This document shows positions 17,175 through 26,533 of a stretch of DNA of 41,234 nt, piece after piece. The position numbers and the translations under genes were made by a program. Within the stretch, counting starts at the first letter, position 1. Every line of letters starts with the position of its first letter. The notes under the pieces are model-generated. The model searched no databases, was not told the origin of the DNA, and saw only the letters and a program-made list of their open reading frames with translations. Location of the stretch: assembly GCA_009712185.1 (NCBI GenBank), contig WASQ01000065.1, forward strand, positions 1 to 41,234, in the 5' to 3' direction. Source of the stretch: Telmatospirillum sp. (lineage in GTDB: Bacteria > Pseudomonadota > Alphaproteobacteria > Rhodospirillales > Magnetospirillaceae).

Positions 17175-18212
17175 TCAGCTGCATCCCTCGTCGCCGCAGA
17201 TGTCGCCCTCGATCTGAACGACCGAATGGGCCAGACCGAAGTCCCCTTCCAGCACATCCTTGATCCGCGCCAGCGCCTCGTCGCGGTCGACGTCCCGCCG
17301 GACCACCGCATGCAGGGTCAGCATGGGATGGCCGGAGGTGACGGACCAGGCATGGAGATGATGAACCCCCACCAGCCCCGGCACCTCAGCCTTCAACCGC
17401 GCCGCCAGACGGTCCGCATCGAACCCCGCGGGACTGCCCTCCAGCAGGATATGGCCCGAGGACCCCATCAGGCGGACGCCGCTGAAGGCGATCAGTGCGG
17501 AAATGCCGATCGACAGGATGGGATCGACCGGCAGCCATCCGGTCAGAAGAATGACGACCGCCGCCACAATGGCGGCCGCCGATCCCAGAAGATCGCCCAG
17601 CACATGCAGAATGGCGCCGTGCAAATTGAGGTTTTGCGCCGATCCGGCGTCCGCTGTCAGGCCATCGACAGGAGCATCGTCATGGTGATACCCCTGGCTG
17701 TGGATGTGATCGTGATCGTGACCATGCGCCCCGTGGACATGTCCGCCGCCAGGGGAATGGGAATGCCCCAGGACCCGCCAGGTCACGATATTCGCCCCAA
17801 GTCCGATCGCCGCCACCACCAGCATCGGCCAGGCGTCGACGGGTCGCGGATCGATCAGACGCCAAACGGCCTCATAAACGATTCCGACGGACAGAAGAAC
17901 GACGGTCGCCCCGTTGATCAGGGCGGCAATGACTTCGAACCGGCGATAGCCGTAGGACCGCCGGGGATCGGGGGCAAGGCGCCCCAGCCGGAAGGCCGCC
18001 CAGGCCAACAGCAGTGAGAAGACGTCCGCCAGCATATGGGCGGCATCGGCCAAAAGCGCGAGAGAGCCGGACAGATAACCGCCGGCCGCCTCGACCACCA
18101 TAAAAAGCGCCGTTATGGCGAACGCAAAAAGAGTACGGCGTTCCGCCTCCGACGTGGCGGAGGAGGAGGAGTTCACATGCTTGTGATCATCGCCGGTCGT
18201 GGCCGCCGTCAT
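17175..18212 (-). CDS. Cation diffusion facilitator (CDF) family zinc-type efflux transporter
   Basis: 345-residue inner-membrane metal/proton antiporter. Six transmembrane helices are visible. TM2 contains the metal site HMLAD (HxxxD) and TM5 has HVLGD (HxxxD); this His-Asp pair set is typical of zinc/cadmium CDF proteins. Between TM4 and TM5 lies a cytoplasmic loop very rich in histidine (about 150-180: GHSHSPGGGHVHGAHGHDHD and more), as in zinc-exporting CzcD/ZitB-like members. The C-terminal cytoplasmic domain includes the usual HLHAW motif. It lies 70 bases downstream of the DUF4167 gene on the same strand and converges on the EAL gene (19-base gap). No metal-responsive regulator gene is adjacent. 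Zinc specificity is inferred, not shown. Confidence 0.9.
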   Translation of the reverse strand: MTAATTGDDHKHVNSSSSATSEAERRTLFAFAITALFMVVEAAGGYLSGSLALLADAAHMLADVFSLLLAWAAFRLGRLAPDPRRSYGYRRFEVIAALINGATVVLLSVGIVYEAVWRLIDPRPVDAWPMLVVAAIGLGANIVTWRVLGHSHSPGGGHVHGAHGHDHDHIHSQGYHHDDAPVDGLTADAGSAQNLNLHGAILHVLGDLLGSAAAIVAAVVILLTGWLPVDPILSIGISALIAFSGVRLMGSSGHILLEGSPAGFDADRLAARLKAEVPGLVGVHHLHAWSVTSGHPMLTLHAVVRRDVDRDEALARIKDVLEGDFGLAHSVVQIEGDICGDEGCS

Positions 18213-18282
18213 GCCACAATCCTGATACCGGCGCCGCCGGGAGGCAAGGGAGGATTCCCCCGCCTTTCCCGAACAGCCTGGA

Positions 18283-18702
18283 TCAGGCGTTCAGAGTTTC
18301 GACCTGCGGCTCCTCGCCGCCTTCGGACTCTTCCTCGGCAACAGCCTCAGTCTCCTCGCCCTCGATCTCGCCGCCTTCCAGCGGTTGATCGTCGGCGGGA
18401 GTGGGAACGGCCCTCAACGGCTGCCGGCCCGCCGCCTGATTCTGATTATTGATCAGACGGAAATAATGTTCGGCGTGCTGGTAATAGTTTTCCGCCGCAA
18501 TACGGTCCCCCTGCGAGGACGCATCCCGCGCCATCGCAAGATATTTCTCCAGCACCTGGTGAGCATTTCCTCGAATGCGCACATCAGGGCCGTTGCTGTC
18601 ATAGGTTTGATTCCGTGACGAGATATGTTTCTTCCCGCCACCACTAATGCTTCGGCCTCTCGAACGTTGTTTGCCGTTCTGGCCGCTTTGTCCTGGTTTC
18701 AT
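18283..18702 (-). CDS. DUF4167 domain-containing protein
   Basis: 139 residues from the ATG at 18702 (MKPGQSGQNGKQRSRGRS). Longer frames exist, but family members start with this basic Gly/Asn/Arg-rich segment. The conserved core (about residues 37-85) reads SNGPDVRIRGNAHQVLEKYL, ending QHAEHYFRLI, the DUF4167 signature, which is largely restricted to alphaproteobacteria. The C-terminal half is acidic and low-complexity. The basic N-terminus suggests RNA or nucleic-acid binding; no function is established. It lies downstream of prmC with a 235-base gap, the usual alphaproteobacterial order. Confidence 0.85.
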   Translation of the reverse strand: MKPGQSGQNGKQRSRGRSISGGGKKHISSRNQTYDSNGPDVRIRGNAHQVLEKYLAMARDASSQGDRIAAENYYQHAEHYFRLINNQNQAAGRQPLRAVPTPADDQPLEGGEIEGEETEAVAEEESEGGEEPQVETLNA

Positions 18703-18937
18703 GGTACCTACATGCACAGAGTTGATCGAATCAGACCCTTCAATGCTGGTCTTGCCGGCCAAATTCCGCAGGCGCTGAAATGGCGACGAAGTGGGATGAC
18801 GGCGACCTCAGAGGGGCGGAGTGAAAAACCTCGACGCAGCCTCGTTCGTCTGTCGCGCGCGGACCCAAAAGTAGTCGGGAAGTTTCGATATTCCAACACA
18901 TTTTTTTCGTTTCCCGGACATTTGATCGTTTCTCTAT

Positions 18938-19795
18938 CTAAAGTCTGACCGCGACCACACAACGCTCCACTCCGGCAAGGTCCCGGCGGATCGCAAAAAT
19001 CCCCAATCCCGCGCCGGACAGGATCTCTCCGACATCCCGGGACTGCCCCGCCCCGACCTCCAAGGCCGCGGTACCGCCCCGGACCAGAAGCCTGGCAAGA
19101 TCCGGAGCGAGCGCCCGATAGCAATCCAACCCGTCGGTCCCGCCGGCCAGGGCCGAACGGGGTTCGAACCGCGCCACCTCTGCTTCCAGTCCGTCGATGT
19201 CGCCATCGGGAATGTAGGGGGGATTGGACACGATGATGTCGAAGTCCGGTTCCAGCCCCCGGCCCCAGTCGCCGGTCTGGAACCGGGCCCGGCCGGCCAG
19301 CCCCAGCGCATCGGCATTCCCCGCCGCCACCTCCAGGGCCGCCGGACTGCGATCGATCCCCAGTCCGGATGCCCGCGGCAGCTCGGACAGAAGCGCCAGC
19401 AGAATGCATCCGGTCCCGGTGCCGAGGTCCAGCAGGCGCAACGGACGGTCGCGGTCAGGAATCCGGTCCAGCACCGCCTCCACCAGGGTTTCAGTATCGG
19501 GACGCGGATCGAGGGTGTCGGCCGTCACCCGGAAGGACAAACTCCAGAATTCCCGCCGGCCCAGGATGTGCGAGACCGGTTCCCGCGCGGCGCGGCGTCG
19601 GGCCAAACCGGTCACCCGGTCCAGCTCAGCGTCGTCCAGGACCCGCTCGGGGTGACTGAACACCGCCGTTGTCGAGATCGACAGGCCATGCGCCAGCAGC
19701 AGCCGGGCATCGAGCCTGGCGGAGGGAATCCCGGCGTCGCGAAGCTGACCGGTCAGCCGGACCAGAACCTCGCCCAGGGTCCGGACGCCGGTCAT
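18938..19795 (-). CDS. prmC: Release factor glutamine methyltransferase PrmC
   Basis: 285-residue SAM-dependent enzyme that methylates the glutamine of the GGQ motif in release factors 1 and 2. The SAM-binding loop is [15 protein letters not shown] (near 121-135). The catalytic NPPY motif is at 191-194 ([13 protein letters not shown]). The N-terminal helical domain that holds the release factor is intact (about 1-85). The start ATG at 19795 overlaps the prfA stop codon by four bases (ATGA on the minus strand), so its translation is coupled to that of its substrate. The longer frame extending to 20101 is rejected because it runs through prfA. Confidence 0.96.
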   Translation of the reverse strand: MTGVRTLGEVLVRLTGQLRDAGIPSARLDARLLLAHGLSISTTAVFSHPERVLDDAELDRVTGLARRRAAREPVSHILGRREFWSLSFRVTADTLDPRPDTETLVEAVLDRIPDRDRPLRLLDLGTGTGCILLALLSELPRASGLGIDRSPAALEVAAGNADALGLAGRARFQTGDWGRGLEPDFDIIVSNPPYIPDGDIDGLEAEVARFEPRSALAGGTDGLDCYRALAPDLARLLVRGGTAALEVGAGQSRDVGEILSGAGLGIFAIRRDLAGVERCVVAVRL

Positions 19796-20871
19796 TCCAT
19801 TTCCGCAAGGCGGGCGGCCTGATCGGCGGCGATCAGGGCCTCCACCAGCTCGTCGAGGGCTTCGCCCTCCATCACCTTGTCGATCTTGTGGAGCGTGAGA
19901 TTGATCCGGTGGTCGGTCACCCGGCCCTGCGGGAAGTTGTAGGTCCGGATCCGCTCCGACCGGTCGCCGGATCCGACCTGCCCCTTGCGGTCGGCGGACC
20001 GTTCGGCGTCGCGGGCGGCGCGTTCCGCCTCGTAAAGGCGGGCGCGCAACACTTTCATGGCCTGCGCCTTGTTCTTGTGCTGGGATTTCTCGTCCTGGCA
20101 CTGAACGACCGTATTTGTCGGCAGATGGGTGATGCGGACAGCCGAATCGGTCGTGTTGACGCTCTGGCCGCCCGAACCCTGGGACCGGAAGACATCGACG
20201 CGGAGGTCCTTCTCATCGATCTCTATGTCCACCTCTTCCGCTTCCGGCAGCACCGCCACGGTCGCCGCGGAGGTATGGATCCGCCCCCCCGCCTCGGTCT
20301 GGGGAACACGCTGGACGCGATGCACGCCCGATTCGAATTTCAGGCGCGCAAACACCCCCCGGCCGCTGATGCTGGCCGTGGCCTCTTTGACACCGCCCAG
20401 ACCGGTGTCATTGCCGCCCAGAAGCTCGAACCGCCAGCCGCGCAACGCCGCATAACGCTCATACATGCGGAACAGTTCGGCCGCGAACAGGGCCGCCTCC
20501 TCCCCGCCGGTCCCGGCCCGGACCTCCAGGATGGCGTTTTTCTCGTCAGCCTCGTCCTTCGGCAGCAGCGACACCTGGACCGCGCGTTCCAGAGAGGGCA
20601 GCCGCTCCTTCAGGGCGTAAAACTCCTCTTCGGCCAGGGCTTTCATATCGGCGTCGGCGTCCGGATCGTCCTTCAGCGACTGGGCGTCCTCCATCTCGGC
20701 CTGGACCTGCCGCAGCGCCTTGATTCCAGCCACGACCGGATCCAGTTCCGCCAGCTCCTTCGACATGCGTACGAAGCTCTGGGAATCGGTCGTGCCGGCT
20801 TCGCCGGCCAGCATCGCGGACAGTTCGGCATGACGGGCAAGCACCCGGTCCAGGGTCAGATCGAGATTCAT
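19792..20871 (-). CDS. prfA: Peptide chain release factor 1
   Basis: 359-residue RF1, which recognises UAA/UAG and triggers peptidyl-tRNA hydrolysis. The GGQ motif is at about 234-236 ([19 protein letters not shown]). The codon-recognition tripeptide is P190-Q191-T192 ([18 protein letters not shown]), a PxT motif with Gln in the variable middle position (PAT in E. coli). The ATG at 20871 ([14 protein letters not shown]) matches RF1 N-termini; a GTG six bases upstream is also in frame. It is co-transcribed with prmC (4-base overlap). hemA ends 108 bases upstream. Confidence 0.96.
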   Translation of the reverse strand: MNLDLTLDRVLARHAELSAMLAGEAGTTDSQSFVRMSKELAELDPVVAGIKALRQVQAEMEDAQSLKDDPDADADMKALAEEEFYALKERLPSLERAVQVSLLPKDEADEKNAILEVRAGTGGEEAALFAAELFRMYERYAALRGWRFELLGGNDTGLGGVKEATASISGRGVFARLKFESGVHRVQRVPQTEAGGRIHTSAATVAVLPEAEEVDIEIDEKDLRVDVFRSQGSGGQSVNTTDSAVRITHLPTNTVVQCQDEKSQHKNKAQAMKVLRARLYEAERAARDAERSADRKGQVGSGDRSERIRTYNFPQGRVTDHRINLTLHKIDKVMEGEALDELVEALIAADQAARLAEME

Positions 20872-20979
20872 GGTCACTCTGCTTCAAGAAACATCACAGC
20901 GGCGCGGCGGCCCGGTCAGCGGGCACGCCACCGGCCTCCGGCAAGATGGCGTTGCCGGCCCGATTCCCCCCGGGGCGGG

Positions 20980-22248
20980 CTACCGTTCGTGCAACTGGAA
21001 CAGCCGGCGCAGCAGATGCTCGGCCGCGATCCAGTCGGCCCGTGTCTGATCTCCGCCCGCCGCGATGTCCTTCATCGCCTCGGTCGGGTCATGCAACAGG
21101 CGCCCGATCAACAGGCGGGTGGCCTTTTCGGCATCGTCCCCCGCCTCCGCCATCACCTCTTCGCGCACATGCTCGAAATGGCCGCGCAGGGACACGATTG
21201 CCGGCACCGCGGTCCGGGCGGCCCGCCCCTTGGTGAAACTCGCCACCTCGGCATCAATGATCGACCAGGCATCGCGCGCCGCCGCCTGCCGGGACGCCCT
21301 GCCCTCCATGGCGAGACGTTCGAGATCATTCAGATCGTAGAGGAAGGCGCCATCCACGCGGTTGACCGCGGGATCGATGTCGCCCGGGATACCGACATCC
21401 ACCAGGAAAATCGGCTTCTTGCGCCGCTTGCGCAACGCCTGATGAACCTGCTCGGCTCCCAGGATCGCCTGCCGTCCGGAAACCGAGCTCACGACCACGT
21501 CGGCTTCGGCCAGAAGTTGCGGCAGATCCTCGAAAGCGCCGACATGGCAATTCAGGCTCTCTGCCATGGACTCCGCCCGGGTCGCCCTGGGCGCCGTCAC
21601 CACCATGCGCCGCACGCCGGCGGCAAGGACGCTTTCCGCAACCAGGGCCCCCATTTCCCCGGCTCCCACCAGCAGGGCGGTGCATTCGGACAGATCGCCA
21701 TGGAGGTCGCGGGCGAATTGCACGGCGGCTGACGCGATCGACACTGGCCGCTCTGCCACCTCGGTCTCATTGCGCACACGCTTGGCGGCGCCGTAGGCCG
21801 CGGCGAGAAGCGCCTCCATCTCCGCGCCGCACAGCCCGGCGTCGCGGGCCAGCCGGTGGCAGGCCTTCACCTGTCCCAGGACATGGGGCTCGCCGATCAC
21901 CAGACTGTCCAGCGACGATGTCACCGCGAAACAGTGACGCACGGCGGCGGCATCGGCCAGCGCGTACAGCTCCCCCGCCAGACCATCGACACTGACCCCG
22001 CCGCGATCGGCGAAGGCCTTCGTCACCACGGTCTCCGCTTCCCGGGGATCGGGATGCATGGCGAGAACCTCGACCCGGTCGCAGGTCGACAGCGCGACCG
22101 CCTGCATCAGTCCGGCGCCCCGAAGCCTTTCCAGGAAGTCCGGCTGCGACGCGTCGTCGACGAACAGGGCATCCCTCAACGCCAGCGAACTGGATCGATG
22201 GTTGGCGCCGACGACGACCGGGCGCAGCGTGGAAAGGCCCTCGACCAT
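20980..22248 (-). CDS. hemA: Glutamyl-tRNA reductase
   Basis: 422-residue NADPH-dependent enzyme that reduces glutamyl-tRNA(Glu) to glutamate-1-semialdehyde, the first step of C5-pathway tetrapyrrole synthesis. The catalytic cysteine is C56 in VALSTCDRVEVLA; the usual motif is STCNR, so Asn is replaced by Asp here. The substrate-binding segment SSLDSLVIGEPHVLGQVK and the NADPH fold ALLVGAGEMGALVAE are present, as is the C-terminal dimerisation helix region. It starts four bases after the hisS stop on the same strand, so it is in an operon with hisS and ispG. Most alphaproteobacteria make 5-aminolevulinate by ALA synthase, so this gene is notable. The name hemA is used for both enzymes; here it is the reductase. 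Confidence 0.93.
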   Translation of the reverse strand: MVEGLSTLRPVVVGANHRSSSLALRDALFVDDASQPDFLERLRGAGLMQAVALSTCDRVEVLAMHPDPREAETVVTKAFADRGGVSVDGLAGELYALADAAAVRHCFAVTSSLDSLVIGEPHVLGQVKACHRLARDAGLCGAEMEALLAAAYGAAKRVRNETEVAERPVSIASAAVQFARDLHGDLSECTALLVGAGEMGALVAESVLAAGVRRMVVTAPRATRAESMAESLNCHVGAFEDLPQLLAEADVVVSSVSGRQAILGAEQVHQALRKRRKKPIFLVDVGIPGDIDPAVNRVDGAFLYDLNDLERLAMEGRASRQAAARDAWSIIDAEVASFTKGRAARTAVPAIVSLRGHFEHVREEVMAEAGDDAEKATRLLIGRLLHDPTEAMKDIAAGGDQTRADWIAAEHLLRRLFQLHER

Positions 22249-22252
22249 ATCC

Positions 22253-23491
22253 TTAACGGAACCGGGCCAACCGGTCCTCCAGCGCGACCAGGGGAACCTC
22301 CTCCTGCGAACCGGTATCGAGGTCGCGGACCACGACGGCCTGGCGTCCCCATTCCTCCTCGCCCAGGATGACGGCGGCCCGGGCCTGAAGCTTGTTGGCC
22401 CGCGCCATGCGTTTCTTCATATTTCCGGAGAACCCGAGATCCACCCGGAAACCGTCCTGGCGCAGCCGTTGCGTCAGGGCCAGGGCCGCGGTCTGGTCGC
22501 CCATGGGAATGACCACCAGCGGGCGGGATGCCTCCGGTGCGACGTCGGCCAGCATGGACAGCCGCTCGATACCGGCGGCCCAGCCGATTCCCGGCGTGGC
22601 GGGGCCGCCCATCTGCCCGATCAGGCCGTCATAGCGGCCGCCGGCCAGCACGGTCCCCTGAGCGCCAAGCGCCGTGGTCGTGAATTCGAACGCCGTATGG
22701 CAGTAATAATCAAGCCCGCGGACGAGATGCGGATTGTGCACCACCGCGATTCCGACCGCCGACAGCCCGTCGCAAACCTGGGTGAAGAAGGTTCGCGACG
22801 CCTCGTTCAGATAATCGGCCATCAGGGGGGCATCGGCCACCACCTCGCGATCCCCCTCGTCCTTCGAGTCGAGAACGCGCAACGGGTTGCGGTCCAGACG
22901 GTCCAGGCTGTCCTTCGACAGGCGGTCCTTGCGCGCCATCAGGAACGCCACCAGCGCATCCCGGTAGGCCGCCCGCGACGCCGCATCGCCCAGGCTGTTG
23001 AGTTCAAGCTGGATGTCGTGCTTCAGCCCCAGTTCCTGCAGGATATGCGCGGCAAGCGCGATCACCTCGACGTCGGCCTGGGGGCTTTCGACCCCCAGCA
23101 GTTCCACGCCAAGCTGATGGAACTGCCGCTGACGGCCCTTCTGCGGCCGTTCATAGCGGAACATCGGACCGCGATAGAACAGCTTCAACGGCAGATTCTG
23201 GGACATCCCCTCCGAAATGAAGGCGCGCGCGACGCCCGCCGTTCCTTCCGGACGCAGGGTCAGACTTTCACCCGACCGGTCCTGGAACGTATACATCTCC
23301 TTCGAAACCACGTCCGTGGTCTCGCCCAGATTGCGCGAGAACACCTCGGTGAATTCGAAAATCGGCGTCATGATCTCGCCGAAGCCGTAGCGGCGGGCGA
23401 TATCGAAAGCGATTTCCTCGACCAGACGATGACGCGCCGCCTCGTCGGGCAACAGATCGTGGGTGCCGCGCACCGGTTGCAGGGCTGTCAC
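22253..23491 (-). CDS. hisS: Histidyl-tRNA synthetase
   Basis: 412-residue class II aminoacyl-tRNA synthetase that charges tRNA(His). The N-terminus is typical (LQPVRGTHDLLPDE). Motif 2 is SLTLRPEGTAGVARAF, the histidine-specific loop is LVRGLDYYCHTAFEF, and motif 3 is near PGIGWAAGIERLSML. The C-terminal anticodon-binding domain follows. It lies 13 bases downstream of ispG and four bases upstream of hemA, so the three are an operon. Confidence 0.97.
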   Translation of the reverse strand: MTALQPVRGTHDLLPDEAARHRLVEEIAFDIARRYGFGEIMTPIFEFTEVFSRNLGETTDVVSKEMYTFQDRSGESLTLRPEGTAGVARAFISEGMSQNLPLKLFYRGPMFRYERPQKGRQRQFHQLGVELLGVESPQADVEVIALAAHILQELGLKHDIQLELNSLGDAASRAAYRDALVAFLMARKDRLSKDSLDRLDRNPLRVLDSKDEGDREVVADAPLMADYLNEASRTFFTQVCDGLSAVGIAVVHNPHLVRGLDYYCHTAFEFTTTALGAQGTVLAGGRYDGLIGQMGGPATPGIGWAAGIERLSMLADVAPEASRPLVVIPMGDQTAALALTQRLRQDGFRVDLGFSGNMKKRMARANKLQARAAVILGEEEWGRQAVVVRDLDTGSQEEVPLVALEDRLARFR

Positions 23492-23504
23492 TTCGGCACG
23501 TCTC

Positions 23505-24623
23505 TCATTCAGCTGAAAGTTTGACCTTTTCCGCCTCCAGGGCGGCGGCCTTCTTTTCGACCAGATCGACGATGTGGTCGATCATGGCGGCGCTGTCCAC
23601 CTTGTGGTCCGGATTGCCGGCCACATAGACCATATGGCTGCCGCCACCGCCGCCGGTGATGCCGAGATCGGTCTCACGGGCCTCGCCCGGGCCATTGACC
23701 ACGCAACCGATGATCGACAGGGTCAAGGGGGTCGTGATATGGGCCAGCCGCTCTTCCAGCGTCGCCACCGTGCTGACCACGTCATAGCCCTGACGGGCGC
23801 AGGACGGGCAGGATACGATACGGACGCCGCGATTGCGCAGGCCGAGAGACTTCAGGATCTCGAAGCCGACCTTGATCTCCTCGACCGGATCGGCGGACAG
23901 GGACACGCGGATGGTGTCGCCCACGCCGGCCCACAGCAGGGATCCGATGCCGATCGCCGACTTGACGGTTCCGCCCCGCAACCCGCCCGCCTCGGTGATG
24001 CCGAGATGCAGGGGATAGTCGCAGGCCTCGGCCAGCGCGTGATAGGCCGCCACCGCCAGGAACACGTCGGACGCCTTGACGCTGATCTTGAAATTGAAGA
24101 AGTCGTTGTCTTCGAGAATGCGGGCATGGTTGAGCCCGCTCTCCACCATCGCCTCGGGACAGGGTTCGCCGTAACGTTCCAGCAGTTCCTTTTCCAGGCT
24201 GCCGGCGTTGACGCCGATGCGCATGGAACAGCCATGGTCCTTCGCCGCCTTCACGACGTCGCGCACCCGGTCGGCGGAACCGATATTGCCGGGATTGATG
24301 CGCAGGCAGGCGGCGCCCGCCTCGGCGGCCTCGATGGCACGCTTGTAGTGGAAATGGATGTCCGCGACGATCGGCACCTGAACCTGGCGGATAATGTCCT
24401 TCAGGGCCGCCGTCGAGTCCTGATCCGGGCAGGAAACACGGACGATATCCGCGCCAGCCTCCTCCAGCCGCTTGATCTGGGCCACGGTGGCCGCCACGTC
24501 ACTGGTGAGAGTGTTCGTCATGGACTGGACAGCGATCGGCGCGCCGCCCCCCACCGGGACGTTTCCGACAAAAATCTGCCGGCTCATCCGGCGATGAATT
24601 TCACGGTAGGGCCTAACGCTCAT
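23505..24623 (-). CDS. ispG: 4-hydroxy-3-methylbut-2-enyl diphosphate synthase IspG
   Basis: 372-residue [4Fe-4S] enzyme of the MEP isoprenoid pathway that converts methylerythritol cyclodiphosphate to HMBPP. The N-terminal TIM barrel opens with [20 protein letters not shown]. The cluster cysteines lie in [14 protein letters not shown] and [20 protein letters not shown]. The ATG at 24623 has AGGTGAG six bases upstream; another ATG two codons earlier directly abuts that site and is less likely. It is the first gene of an ispG-hisS-hemA operon with a candidate promoter at 24656-24683. Confidence 0.96.
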   Translation of the reverse strand: MSVRPYREIHRRMSRQIFVGNVPVGGGAPIAVQSMTNTLTSDVAATVAQIKRLEEAGADIVRVSCPDQDSTAALKDIIRQVQVPIVADIHFHYKRAIEAAEAGAACLRINPGNIGSADRVRDVVKAAKDHGCSMRIGVNAGSLEKELLERYGEPCPEAMVESGLNHARILEDNDFFNFKISVKASDVFLAVAAYHALAEACDYPLHLGITEAGGLRGGTVKSAIGIGSLLWAGVGDTIRVSLSADPVEEIKVGFEILKSLGLRNRGVRIVSCPSCARQGYDVVSTVATLEERLAHITTPLTLSIIGCVVNGPGEARETDLGITGGGGGSHMVYVAGNPDHKVDSAAMIDHIVDLVEKKAAALEAEKVKLSAE

Positions 24624-24655
24624 GGCCATCTCACCTATCAGGAATCGGGGAAGGG

Positions 24656-24683
24656 GTTATAACGCAAATCGTCGACCGAACAA
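24656..24683 (-). promoter_or_regulatory. Candidate sigma70 promoter of the ispG-hisS-hemA operon
   Basis: On the minus strand TTGTTC (24683-24678) is followed after 16 bp by TATAAC (24661-24656). It lies 33 bases upstream of the preferred ispG start, within the 211-bp gap after the rodZ-like gene. No other strong candidate is visible in that gap. Confidence 0.5.
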
Positions 24684-24834
24684 AGCCGCCTGAGGCCGGA
24701 CGGCGCCATGCCCGCCGCGCAGACCTCTGGAACGCCGCCGTCCGCCGGCCAGGATCCGGCGCGGCGCCGCCGGGGCTGCCAAAAGTCCATCCGGCCGGTT
24801 CGCGCCCCACCCCGCGGCAACCGGCGGCAGAGAG

Positions 24835-26403
24835 TCATTGTCCGCCGGCGGGTGCTGCCGCGCCAGGCGATGACGGGGACGGCGCGGTGTCGGTCGCCGG
24901 GGTCGCCGGGGTCGCCGGGGTCGCCGACGGATCCGCCGGAGCGGGCGATTCGGTCCCGTTGGCCAGCCGGTCCGCGTCAAGCGACAGGTCGCGACGGACC
25001 ATGCCGATCCCGCCCAGGGAGGGAATCGGCTTCCCGTCGACCTGGACCGCCAGGGCTCCGGCATTGCCCACGGTCATGGTCAGGCCGGACCGGCGCGGTA
25101 CCGCGTAGCTTTCGCCCTTTCTCAGAAGGCGCTTCTGAACCACCTTGCCATGGGCGTCGCGAATCTGGATCCAGCAATCCTCCTTGGCGGTCATCATGAC
25201 GCGCCCGCCCGCGCCGGCGGCGCCCTCGGCGGCATCGGATCCAGCAGGAGAGCCGGTGGACCCGGGGCCGGGCTGCGACGACGGAGCGCCGGATGCCTGG
25301 GAAGAGGACGGTTGACCGGAGGTGGTGGGAGAGGAGGAGGTGGTGGACGGACCGGACGTCGCCGGTGCCGCCGCGCCGTCGGCGGGCGCCACGGCCGCAC
25401 CACGCGCCATCTCGGTCTGGCCTGTGCGCCCGCGCCCCTTGGCTTTGCCGGGCTGATCGCCGGTCGTTGCGGGCGCGACGGCCCAAGCCCCGTTCGCCGC
25501 ATCGGGCGTCACGGCGGCGTCACCCGGCGGCTCCGCCGGCCGGGCGGCCCGGGCATCGCGATTCTTTGCGTCACGCCCCTTGACATCCGGCGCCTTCCCG
25601 TCCGGCTGACGGCCTTCCGCGCCCCCCAGTACGGGCGCCTTCGCGTCGGCGACGGATTGATTGTCGGAAGCCGCAGGAGCAGAGGCGCTGCCGTCATCCT
25701 CCGACGGAGGAACGACATCCTCGCGCGGAGGTCCGCCCTGGGCGGCAGAGGATGCGGTCGACGGCGTCTGGGAGGCCGGGGCCTGGGACGACCCGGCCGG
25801 GACCACGGTCGGCACGGCGGGAGTGGACGAGGTCGCGGCTGCGGGAGGCTGCGGGATCTCATTGACCTTGCCGGCGTCCCCCTGCTGAACGACCGGCACC
25901 AGTTCGGAGCCGCTGCCGACGGGACGGTTGATCAGGGACGCGAGACGTTCCGGCAGCGGCGACACGGTCGTCGCCACCGAGGCGTTGCGCGACTGATACC
26001 AATACCAGCCGCCATAGGCGACAGCCGCAGCCAGCACCGCAAGACCCAGCAACGCGCCGGTCGGAATGCTTCCCTCGGAGACGGCGGAGGGAAACACCAG
26101 TTCCGCCCGGCCATTGAATTCCCCGTTTTCCTGATGGAACCGACGAATGATCTCCTTGCTGTCGAGACCAAGGAACTCGGCATATCCGCGAATGAAACCG
26201 ACGGCGTAGGTCGAACCGGGCAGATCGGAAAACCGCCCGTCCTCGATCGCCTCGAGATAGGACTGACGGATACGAAGGGCCGTTGCCACGGTCCCGACGT
26301 CCTGCCCGCGCTGCACTCTGGTTTCGCGCAGGAGCGCGCCGACCCCCCCCAACTTCCCGACAACCAGCGGGGTCGCGCTCAAGTCCTCGTTTTCAGCTAC
26401 CAC
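24835..26403 (-). CDS. RodZ-like helix-turn-helix / DUF4115 membrane protein
   Basis: 522-residue bitopic membrane protein of the RodZ type, which links the MreB cytoskeleton to the cell-wall machinery. It starts with GTG, preceded by AAGGA nine bases upstream. The N-terminal Cro/C1-like HTH (about 20-90: LLRETRVQRGQDVGTVATAL, LEAIEDGRFSDLPGSTYAV, FIRGYAEFLGLD) matches the HTH_25 form. A transmembrane helix lies near 115-135 (GALLGLAVLAAAVAYGGWYW). A long periplasmic linker (about 150-400), very rich in Ala, Pro, Ser and Gly, follows. The C-terminal DUF4115 domain is at about 405-480 (MMTAKEDCWIQIRDAHGKV, RKGESYAVP). The extreme C-terminus has a PAT repeat. At 522 residues it is much longer than E. 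coli RodZ (337), mostly in the linker. rodZ next to ispG and hisS is common in proteobacteria. Confidence 0.85.
   Translation of the reverse strand: MVAENEDLSATPLVVGKLGGVGALLRETRVQRGQDVGTVATALRIRQSYLEAIEDGRFSDLPGSTYAVGFIRGYAEFLGLDSKEIIRRFHQENGEFNGRAELVFPSAVSEGSIPTGALLGLAVLAAAVAYGGWYWYQSRNASVATTVSPLPERLASLINRPVGSGSELVPVVQQGDAGKVNEIPQPPAAATSSTPAVPTVVPAGSSQAPASQTPSTASSAAQGGPPREDVVPPSEDDGSASAPAASDNQSVADAKAPVLGGAEGRQPDGKAPDVKGRDAKNRDARAARPAEPPGDAAVTPDAANGAWAVAPATTGDQPGKAKGRGRTGQTEMARGAAVAPADGAAAPATSGPSTTSSSPTTSGQPSSSQASGAPSSQPGPGSTGSPAGSDAAEGAAGAGGRVMMTAKEDCWIQIRDAHGKVVQKRLLRKGESYAVPRRSGLTMTVGNAGALAVQVDGKPIPSLGGIGMVRRDLSLDADRLANGTESPAPADPSATPATPATPATDTAPSPSSPGAAAPAGGQ
24892..24927. repeat. Four tandem 9-bp repeats within the rodZ-like gene
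   Basis: The unit GGTCGCCGG occurs four times head to tail; the last ends GGTCGCCGA. On the coding strand it gives a Pro-Ala-Thr repeat near the C-terminus. Being a multiple of three it keeps frame, so copy number could vary without breaking the protein. Confidence 0.85.
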
Positions 26404-26533
26404 GATTGACGATCCTTACTTTCCTTAAGCTCGCCCGCCCAAACGCCACAGGCCTCGGAATCCCAGGAGGAATGGCTTGCGGCGCGGAACCCGGGGGGCG
26501 GGCGCACCTAAAATAACGGCGGCTGACGGAATG

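Noticed and set aside
18938-20101. Longer start for PrmC (387 residues)
   Set aside because: The extra N-terminus lies in prfA in another frame; the ATG overlapping the prfA stop gives the normal family length.
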